A stretch of 12,446 nt of DNA. It comes from Gp7-AA6 sp036001245 (lineage in GTDB: Bacteria; Acidobacteriota; Thermoanaerobaculia; UBA5066; Gp7-AA6). The stretch lies in the NCBI GenBank assembly GCA_036001245.1, contig DASYUL010000141.1:1-12446 (forward strand). Reading direction: 5' to 3'. Under the pieces are notes generated by a model. It was given only the letters and a program-made list of their open reading frames with translations. It was not told where the DNA came from and did not search any database. Positions 7,476 to 12,446 of the stretch are shown one piece after another. The number at the start of each line of letters is the position of its first letter. Within the stretch, counting starts at the first letter, position 1. Made by a program: the position numbers and the translations under genes.

Positions 7476-8807
7476 TCAGGCGCGCGAGGAGACCTGGAAC
7501 GCCGGTCTTCCGAGCAGGAACCCCTGCCCGTACTCGACGCCCAGCGCGATGAGCGTCTCGCGCTCCTCCTCCCGTTCGATTCCCTCCGCGACCAGAGTCG
7601 CGTCGATTCGCCGGCCGATCGCCGCCAGGCTGGTAATGATTTCTCGCTTGATCGGATCGTTCTCGAGGCGCCGTACGAGCGAGTCGGCGACCTTGATGTA
7701 GTCCGGCCGCAGGTTGAGGATCGCCTCGAGGCCGGAATACCCCGAGCCAGCGTCGTCGATCGCGATCTTCAATCCCGCTCCGCGCACGGCCGACAGGATG
7801 TCTCCGAACGACGAATAGTCGACCACCTCCTTCTCGGAGATCTCGATCACGACGTCCTGGTGACTGCGGTTGATCGCGGCCAGGTTGCGCTGGTCGAGGA
7901 AGACCGGGTGCCGCAGGAGCGTCGACGACGCATTCACGAAAAGGCGCCTCGACCCGATGCCCCGTGGAAGTCCCCGGAAAATGGTCTCGAGGCACAGGGT
8001 CTCGAGCTCGACCTCCATGTCGTTTTCCTGCGCAACCGCGAAGAGGACGCTGGGCCGTTCGAACGGTGAGCCCTGGGGTCCGCGGATCAGGGCCTCCCAT
8101 CCGAGGACGACCCCGTCGGAGAGGTGGCGCAGCGGCTGGAATGCCGGGCGAAGCTGCTTCTGCCCAATCACCTTCTTCAACTGCGCGCAGAGGTCGAGCT
8201 TCTCCCGCGTCTGGCGCTGGCTCACGATCTTCACCGCTTCGTGGAGCTGCCGGACGAGATATCGCGAGGAGCGAACGCCCGGGTTGTCGCTCGCGACGAG
8301 GCTCGACGCGTGCACGCTCATCAGGTCCACGGCGGTGCCGCCGAACGCCGTGCGCAGGCGCTTCACCGCGTTTCCCTGAAGGCGAGACGCCTCGTTCTCG
8401 AGCGACGGCCCCCGCCCCCGCCCGGGGGCCGGCAGCGAATAGAGGACGTAGAAGCCGTCCGCGCCCGAGAAGCGGATCGAGTAGAGGTGCGGGGCCAACC
8501 GCGATCCCTCCACGTCCTCGCGGATCCCCCGCGAGACGACGACGAGGACGCGATCGTAAAGCTCCCAACCGTAGAGCTCCTCGAAGCCGAAGAATTTCCC
8601 GATCTGGAGGTAGATCACGCCGAGGTGCGGGATCCGTTCGTGCGCGCGCTGCGGGTCGTCGAAGGGGTGGATGGGAAGGCCGGTGACGCCGTCGTAGATC
8701 ACGCGATCGCGGCGCAACCGCGCAATCGTCTCGTCCATCGACTCCGGCTCGGGTTCCGGCGTCGTTCGCGAGAGGAGGATCGGAGGTGCGGGTCGGCGTT
8801 GTTTCAT
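7476..8807 (-). CDS. Degenerate-GGDEF/EAL c-di-GMP phosphodiesterase
   Basis: The 443-residue protein starts at the ATG at 8807, which overlaps the receiver gene's TGA as ATGA and has GGAGG 4 nt upstream. Residues about 36-130 look like a degenerate GGDEF domain: YDGVTGLPIHPFDD aligns with the DPLTGLPNR start, and SGADGF replaces GGDEF, so cyclase activity is not expected. The EAL domain (about 215-437) keeps its key residues: Glu238-Ala-Leu (WEALIR), Asn292 (FVNAS), Glu322 (IEISE), Asp351-Asp352 (DDAGSGYSGLEAI), Lys372 (IKVADSL), Glu408 (VAEGIE) and Gln428 (YGQGFLLGRPA). Hydrolysis of c-di-GMP to pGpG is therefore likely, perhaps tuned by GTP binding to the vestigial GGDEF domain. Its position last in the phosphorelay operon suggests control by the adjacent receiver. 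Confidence 0.9.
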   Translation of the reverse strand: MKQRRPAPPILLSRTTPEPEPESMDETIARLRRDRVIYDGVTGLPIHPFDDPQRAHERIPHLGVIYLQIGKFFGFEELYGWELYDRVLVVVSRGIREDVEGSRLAPHLYSIRFSGADGFYVLYSLPAPGRGRGPSLENEASRLQGNAVKRLRTAFGGTAVDLMSVHASSLVASDNPGVRSSRYLVRQLHEAVKIVSQRQTREKLDLCAQLKKVIGQKQLRPAFQPLRHLSDGVVLGWEALIRGPQGSPFERPSVLFAVAQENDMEVELETLCLETIFRGLPRGIGSRRLFVNASSTLLRHPVFLDQRNLAAINRSHQDVVIEISEKEVVDYSSFGDILSAVRGAGLKIAIDDAGSGYSGLEAILNLRPDYIKVADSLVRRLENDPIKREIITSLAAIGRRIDATLVAEGIEREEERETLIALGVEYGQGFLLGRPAFQVSSRA

Positions 8808-9190
8808 CTTTCCTCCGGGGGGCGCTTCTTCAAGAGCGAGCGGACCTTCTGGCGCAACTCCTCGGCGCCGAAAGGTTTGGCGAGATAGTCCGAGCCGCCG
8901 ACCTGCATCGCGGTGATTCGGTCTCTCACCTCCTGGCGTCCGGTCAGGAAGAGCACCGGGACGCTCCGGGTCGCCGACTGGCGGCGCAGGAGCGAGCACA
9001 GCTCCCAGCCGCTCATGCCCGGCATATTCACGTCGAGGATCACGAGGTCAGGAACCGAGCGAAGGAGGTCCGGAAGCGCGGAGTGGGGGCCGTCCGGAGC
9101 CTCCACTTCGTAACCCTCGGGGCCGAGAAGATCGCGCACGGCGGCGCCGACCGACGGCTCGTCGTCGATGACCATGACGCGCTTCTTCAT
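8804..9190 (-). CDS. Stand-alone response-regulator receiver domain protein
   Basis: This 128-residue CheY-like protein consists of a receiver domain only. It has the acidic pocket Asp9-Asp10 (VMVIDDEP), the phospho-acceptor Asp53 (LVILDVNMPGMSGWEL), Thr83 (LFLTGR) and Lys105 (YLAKPFG), so it should be phosphorylatable. With no output domain it must act through a partner. The translationally coupled EAL protein (4-nt ATGA overlap) and the histidine kinase encoded 21 nt upstream are the obvious candidates for effector and phosphodonor. The ATG at 9190 gives the canonical beta-1 start MKKRVMVIDDE; its Shine-Dalgarno site is weak and distant. Confidence 0.93.
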   Translation of the reverse strand: MKKRVMVIDDEPSVGAAVRDLLGPEGYEVEAPDGPHSALPDLLRSVPDLVILDVNMPGMSGWELCSLLRRQSATRSVPVLFLTGRQEVRDRITAMQVGGSDYLAKPFGAEELRQKVRSLLKKRPPEER

Positions 9191-9211
9191 TGGTTCAAGG
9201 TTCGAAGTTCC

Positions 9212-10489
9212 TCATCGCCTGTGTGTCGGCAGCAGGATCGTCACCTCGGATCCGAAGCCGGCCTCGGAAGAGAGGCTGATCTTTCCGCCGTTCGCTTCGA
9301 GGATCTCCTTGGTGAGCGCGAGACCCAGCCCCTTGCCGCGCGCTCCCGACGCGACCGCCCCCGCTCCGCGGAAAGCGAAGTCGAAGGCTCGCGCGCGGTC
9401 GTCCTCGCTCATTCCCATCCCCGTGTCTTTGACGACGACGAATGCATGCGGGCCCGCGGCGCCCGCGCGGATGCGGACCTCTCCGCCCTCCGGCGTGTAC
9501 TTGATCGCGTTCTCGAGCACGTTGCGGAACGCGCGCTGAAGCGCGACCGGGTCGGCCGCGACCGGGAGCTCCGGCCGCTCGGCGATGAATTCGATGCGCA
9601 GCCGGCCCACGTTCGAAAGGCGGTACGCGGTCGCGAGCGAGCCCAGGATCTCGACCAGGTCCGCCGCGGGCGCCGGAGTCGGAGCGGGAAGCGGCGCCCG
9701 GGCGACGCTATCGAAGCGCATGTCCGTCGGCGCCACCTCCGGACGCGGAACCGCGGAGGTCCCTCCGACGAGCCGCTCGGCGAGGTCGATCTCGCGGGAG
9801 AGGTTCGCCAGGTGCTCGGGGTTGGGCAACTCGCCCCGGCGCGCGCCTTCCGCGATCAAGTCCGTGTAGATGCGGGCCACCGACAGTGGGGACTTCAAGT
9901 CGTGAAGGACCTCGTCGCTCCCGTGCCGCTGCGCGGGCAGCTCACGCGCAGTGCGCGGCGCCGCCGTCTCCCGCGCGGGCGCGGCCGGCTGTCCTCCGAG
10001 CGCTTCGAGGGCCGCGAGCAGCGCGGGCGCTGCGAGGCCCGTGGCGAGGAGCGGGAAGAGCTCCGAGGGCGGCGGCAGGCGGCCCCCTCCGATCGTGATC
10101 AGCGCCGCGACGCCCAGGAGCGAAACCGCGGCAAAGAAGCGCGCTGCGCTTCTGCCCTCGAGGTGCCACGCGAGCGCGACACCGGCCGGGAGGAGGAGGC
10201 CGTACGGACTTCGGAAGCCGCCCGTCAGTGACAGCGCGCAGAAGAGAAGGGCGAGATCCGCGAGTGTCGCCAGAGAAGAGGAGAAAGATCCGAACGCCTC
10301 ACGGAAGCCCGCGCGAGTGAAGACGAAGAGCGCGAGCAGCGAGCCGCCGGTCGCGAGCGCGAGCAAGCGCGCCTCGCCCATGCCGAGAGCCAGAGCGAGC
10401 AGCGAGAAGAGTGAGAAGAGTCCCGACGCCGCGATCCGGTGAGAGATGTAGCCGCGGTCAGACGTAGACACAACCCACGCGGACACCAC
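9212..10489 (-). CDS. Six-TM sensor histidine kinase
   Basis: The N-terminus holds about six hydrophobic segments (roughly residues 19-38, 42-58, 71-90, 96-110, 117-134, 143-162) with very short loops. The signal is thus probably sensed within or near the membrane. After a Pro/Ala-rich linker come the phospho-acceptor His196 (LHDLKSPLSVARIYTDLI) and an HATPase_c domain. The latter has the N-box NVLENAIKYTP (Asn327), G1 DTGMGM (355-360) and G2 GKGLGLALTKEI (385-396). All catalytic motifs are present. The start is uncertain: GTG at 10489 (used here) and GTG at 10471 both overlap the end of the GGDEF gene, by 32 or 14 nt, and neither has a well-spaced Shine-Dalgarno site. The adjacent receiver gene is the likely cognate regulator. 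Confidence 0.9.
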   Translation of the reverse strand: MVSAWVVSTSDRGYISHRIAASGLFSLFSLLALALGMGEARLLALATGGSLLALFVFTRAGFREAFGSFSSSLATLADLALLFCALSLTGGFRSPYGLLLPAGVALAWHLEGRSAARFFAAVSLLGVAALITIGGGRLPPPSELFPLLATGLAAPALLAALEALGGQPAAPARETAAPRTARELPAQRHGSDEVLHDLKSPLSVARIYTDLIAEGARRGELPNPEHLANLSREIDLAERLVGGTSAVPRPEVAPTDMRFDSVARAPLPAPTPAPAADLVEILGSLATAYRLSNVGRLRIEFIAERPELPVAADPVALQRAFRNVLENAIKYTPEGGEVRIRAGAAGPHAFVVVKDTGMGMSEDDRARAFDFAFRGAGAVASGARGKGLGLALTKEILEANGGKISLSSEAGFGSEVTILLPTHRR

Positions 10490-11552
10490 CTCCAGGAAGC
10501 GGAGTCGAGTTCATCGCACGAATGCGCACGGGGCGTCGCTCGAGCGGGAGCCGGAGGATCTCGCCCTTCCCCCGCGGCGGCCACTTGTCGCTGCGGCGGG
10601 CGCGGAACGAGAGACCGCCGTAGCTGACGTCCACGAGCGGTGCGCTCCACGGGCGGGTCCGGCGGTTCGGTCCAAGGCGCACGTTGGTGTCGGCGAGGGG
10701 GAAGCGCGGATAGTTCCGCTTCTCCTCTCCTTCGAAGCTCGCCTGCTCGCGGCAGTGGTAGAGGCGAAGGTCCGCGACCTTCAGGAGAAAGTCGACCGTC
10801 TTTCCATCGGCGGGGTAGGAAGCGACGCCGTAGTGGAGTCCGACGTGAACGCCCGAGCCCGCCGGCAGCGCCGTATCCACCAGCTTCGAACGGATCCGCT
10901 CGGCGACGGTGAGCGCCGCGAAGAGATCGGTCGACGGGAGCACGACGACGAACTCGTCGCCGCCCCAGCGGCAGCCTGCATCCATCGTCCGCAGCAGGTC
11001 GCGGATGATGCGAGCGGTCTTCACGAGAACCGCGTCGCCCATGGGGTGGCCGAAATGGTCGTTGACCGCCTTGAACCCCTTGAGATCCAGGAGCACGATC
11101 GAAACGATCCCGTCGTTGCGGTCGGCGCGCGCGATCTCGCGATTCAGGTGGTCGAGCAGAAACCGTCGGTTGTAGAGCCCCGTGAGCGGATCCGTGATCG
11201 CGTTGACCCGGAGCACCGACAGGTCCTTTTCCGAAACGATCCGCGGCTCCCGGAGGAGGCCCTGCTCGCTGTGGAAGTAGTGGAAGAGCGCCGTCTGAAG
11301 ACTGACGGGTGAGCCGAGGGCGTCCTTCAACACTGTTGCAATGCGTTCGATTTCCTTCCACCGCTCGCGCGCCTCGCGCGGGCCGTGCGGCAGACCCGTC
11401 CAGTCGGTGAGCAGGCGGGCCAGCACCTCGGGCTTCTCCTCCGGTCCGGCGACCGCGTCGAGAGTCTTGTAGAAGCGCGCGAACGAAAAATCGCGCTGCC
11501 GGCCGAGCCGCGCCAGGCGTGCGATGGAGAGCGCGATCCTCTCCCGATTCAA
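10458..11552 (-). CDS. Diguanylate cyclase with C-terminal PilZ domain
   Basis: In this 364-residue protein, residues 1-115 are an unrecognised helical region. A GGDEF domain follows (about 116-270) with DPLTGLYNRRF, DLKGFKAVNDHFGHPMGD and an intact WGGDEF (197-201). An RxxD inhibitory I-site (Arg188-Thr-Met-Asp191) sits five residues before GGDEF. It should make c-di-GMP from two GTP with product inhibition. The C-terminus (about 275-364) has PilZ hallmarks, RxxxR (Arg279-Arg283, RNYPR) and DxSxxG (Asp308-Ser310-Gly313, DVSYGG), so it can also bind c-di-GMP. The start is a TTG at 11552, supported by GAGGGGGAAGG just upstream; no better ATG or GTG keeps the N-terminal helices. It lies 40 nt after the MerR-like gene and overlaps the kinase gene. 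Confidence 0.92.
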   Translation of the reverse strand: MNRERIALSIARLARLGRQRDFSFARFYKTLDAVAGPEEKPEVLARLLTDWTGLPHGPREARERWKEIERIATVLKDALGSPVSLQTALFHYFHSEQGLLREPRIVSEKDLSVLRVNAITDPLTGLYNRRFLLDHLNREIARADRNDGIVSIVLLDLKGFKAVNDHFGHPMGDAVLVKTARIIRDLLRTMDAGCRWGGDEFVVVLPSTDLFAALTVAERIRSKLVDTALPAGSGVHVGLHYGVASYPADGKTVDFLLKVADLRLYHCREQASFEGEEKRNYPRFPLADTNVRLGPNRRTRPWSAPLVDVSYGGLSFRARRSDKWPPRGKGEILRLPLERRPVRIRAMNSTPLPGGGVRVGCVYV

Positions 11553-11567
11553 CCTTCCCCCTCACGC

Positions 11568-11588
11568 CCCGTCTCTGCGAGAGCCGGG
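11568..11588 (-). promoter_or_regulatory. Hairpin in the MerR-GGDEF intergenic gap
   Basis: CCCG-x-CTCT, a 3-nt loop and AGAG-x-CGGG form eight pairs around one mismatch in the 40-nt gap. The hairpin ends about 15 nt upstream of the TTG start of the cyclase gene. No U-run follows. It could limit read-through or translation of the cyclase message. Confidence 0.4.
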
Positions 11589-11592
11589 ACTT

Positions 11593-12084
11593 TCAGAAGT
11601 TCTGCTTTCCCCGCCGTTCTTCGGGGTCAACCCCGTCGCGCGCGCCTTCGCGGGTCAGCCGAGCGACCGCCCCCGCCGTCTCGGCGACGGCGTCTTCGAG
11701 CGAAAAAGCCAGTACGAGCTGGCCTTCCTTGACGAGATCGACGATCTCCTGATCGGAGCGCGCCCAGAGGACGCTCGAGTCGGCGACGAGGAGTCGCACG
11801 CCGCCCAGGTCTCCCGCCTCGCCGCCCAGACGCCGAAGCGCCTCCTCGCAGCGACGCAGCCGCGCGAGCCCGACTCCGGCGGCGCGCAACCGCGCCGCGA
11901 CGCGCAGCCGCACCACGTCCTCGAAGGAATACCGGCGGGTCGACCCGTAGCCGCTCGCCTTCTGCAGAGACGGCTTCAAGAATCCCTGGCGATCCCAGTG
12001 GTCGAGCTGTCGCGGCGTCAACCCGGTCAGCCGGGCCACCTGGCTCGTCGAAAACGACTGCGAGATTACATTCGTGAATTTCAT
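11593..12084 (-). CDS. MerR-like transcriptional regulator
   Basis: The 163-residue protein has an N-terminal MerR winged-helix domain (about 11-70): FSTSQVARLTGLTPRQLDHW, the wing GYGSTRRYSFEDVVRL, then a helical linker RVAARLRAAGVGLARLRRC. The C-terminal region (about 90-145, GGVRLLVADSSVLWARSD...VKEGQLVLAFSLEDAVAETA) is a short domain I do not recognise. It lacks the cysteine pattern of metal-sensing MerR proteins (only Cys79), so a small-molecule or protein signal is more likely. It is the first gene of the c-di-GMP/phosphorelay operon and lies divergent to the plus-strand gene at the right edge, so it may control either or both. The ATG at 12084 is the natural start; its Shine-Dalgarno site is poor. 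Confidence 0.87.
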   Translation of the reverse strand: MKFTNVISQSFSTSQVARLTGLTPRQLDHWDRQGFLKPSLQKASGYGSTRRYSFEDVVRLRVAARLRAAGVGLARLRRCEEALRRLGGEAGDLGGVRLLVADSSVLWARSDQEIVDLVKEGQLVLAFSLEDAVAETAGAVARLTREGARDGVDPEERRGKQNF

Positions 12085-12092
12085 CTATGTAA
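12066..12092. promoter_or_regulatory. Dyad over the start of the MerR-like gene
   Basis: TTACAT (12066-12071) and ATGTAA (12087-12092) form an exact inverted repeat with a 15-bp spacer, spanning the start codon of the MerR-like gene in an AT-rich pocket. It is a candidate autoregulatory operator; six-base arms could arise by chance. Confidence 0.3.
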
Positions 12093-12101
12093 CGTGGCGC
12101 G

Positions 12102-12134
12102 ATGGTAGCACGGAGGTGTCCGACGGCTGTGCAA
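12102..12134 (-). promoter_or_regulatory. Possible promoter of the MerR-led operon
   Basis: On the minus strand TTGCAC (12134-12129) is followed after 21 bp by the extended -10 TGCTACCAT (12110-12102). The long spacer is reminiscent of MerR-controlled promoters, which have over-long spacers (typically 19-20 bp). The transcription start would be at about 12095, leaving only about 10 nt of leader. Confidence 0.3.
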
Positions 12135-12160
12135 TTCATTGTCGGCACGCGGTTTCAGGA

Positions 12161-12189
12161 TTGACCGCGCCCTACGACCTCGGTAGTAT
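12161..12189 (+). promoter_or_regulatory. Sigma-70-like promoter for the right-edge gene
   Basis: TTGACC (12161-12166), a 17-bp spacer and TAGTAT (12184-12189) match the -35/-10 consensus at 5/6 and 4/6 with ideal spacing. Transcription would start near 12196, giving a leader of about 208 nt before the ATG at 12404. Confidence 0.45.
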
Positions 12190-12403
12190 CCGACTAAAGT
12201 CTCATACGACTGGGTCGGTTGTGGCGGTGCGATTTCGAATTGTCCAACGAGGAGAGTTCGATTCGAGCCAACGGATGACCCGACGCGCGCGTGTCGCACG
12301 TCACCGTGATCCGGGGGCCGGGAAGGAGGGGAGACCGAAGCAGACAATCGAATCCGCGATCAGTAAGGTTCGAAACGTCAACCGAAAACGAAGGGACCAT
12401 CGA

Positions 12404-12446
12404 ATGAAGCGTCTGACAGTTTTTCTCGTAATCGTCTTCGCCTTCG
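12404..12446 (+). CDS. Start of an exported protein (3' end outside window)
   Basis: Only 14 codons are visible: MKRLTVFLVIVFAF, the basic and hydrophobic part of a signal peptide. AAGGGA lies 7 nt upstream of the ATG and supports this start. The frame is also open back to an ATG at 12275, which would add 43 mostly basic residues. That start lacks a well-placed Shine-Dalgarno site and would bury the signal peptide, so it is disfavoured. The product is unknown. Confidence 0.65.
   Translation, partial: MKRLTVFLVIVFAF

Larger units (their letters stand above)
12085..12403. other. 319-bp divergent intergenic region
   Basis: This region separates the minus-strand MerR-like gene from the plus-strand gene at the right edge. 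It holds candidate promoters in both directions and a leader of about 200 nt. No tRNA, recognised riboswitch or convincing ORF is seen. An orphan Shine-Dalgarno-like AAGGAGGG (12323-12330) has no start codon within 15 nt downstream. Confidence 0.7.

Noticed and set aside
7476..8568. N-terminal extension of the ABC-like frame
   Set aside because: It is a shadow of the EAL gene; only the part after 7371 resembles an ABC ATPase.
8786..10231. 481-codon plus-strand ORF
   Set aside because: It is antisense to the receiver and kinase genes, both of which have intact motifs on the other strand.
10225..11565. 446-codon minus-strand ORF
   Set aside because: It is an alternative frame of the GGDEF-PilZ gene, Arg/Pro-rich and without recognisable domains.
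12081..12347. 88-codon minus-strand ORF upstream of the MerR-like gene
   Set aside because: It spans the candidate promoters, has no ribosome site or recognisable sequence, and overlaps the divergent regulatory region.
12190..12403. c-di-GMP or cobalamin riboswitch in the leader
   Set aside because: The neighbouring c-di-GMP genes made this attractive, but the conserved core sequences of those riboswitch classes are not present.

Overview
The window is GC-rich DNA, densely packed with genes. All confidently called complete genes lie on the minus strand between 12084 and 1951. A gene cut by the left edge is on the plus strand (to 1900), and a second plus-strand gene begins at the right edge (12404). 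An Oar-like TonB-dependent receptor with a carboxypeptidase-regulatory-like N-terminus, a phosphodiesterase fused to TPRs, and an ABC-ATPase relic with a distinctive C-terminal segment all suggest a Gram-negative bacterium, most plausibly Acidobacteriota (perhaps Thermoanaerobaculia) or a related lineage. That placement is inferred from family memory; no rRNA or tRNA gene was recognised.

Left block (1-4835): a 5'-truncated alkaline-phosphatase-superfamily/TPR protein converges on the TonB receptor across a perfect 11-bp hairpin that serves as a terminator, best for the minus strand. The receptor has a strong Shine-Dalgarno site. A perfect 8-bp hairpin sits just upstream of that site, in the 104-bp gap after lysA.

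Middle block (4836-7475): lysA (diaminopimelate decarboxylase) lies 10 nt downstream of a small nucleotidyltransferase gene. That gene overlaps a short companion ORF by 89 nt. Next comes a decayed ABC-transporter ATPase that has no usable start codon and lacks the core of its nucleotide-binding domain. Two near-identical 36-bp palindromic repeats lie at its 5' edge.

Right block (7476-12084): an apparent operon in the order MerR-like regulator, GGDEF-PilZ diguanylate cyclase, six-TM histidine kinase, stand-alone receiver and degenerate-GGDEF/EAL phosphodiesterase. It contains a c-di-GMP synthase with both an I-site and a PilZ receptor, an apparently intact c-di-GMP hydrolase, and a two-component phosphorelay. 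The genes overlap or abut closely, so co-transcription is likely. This is the most coherent functional system in the window.

Right edge (12085-12446): a 319-bp divergent intergenic region carries a good sigma-70-like promoter for a plus-strand gene. Its leader would be about 200 nt, and only the signal-peptide start of the gene is visible.
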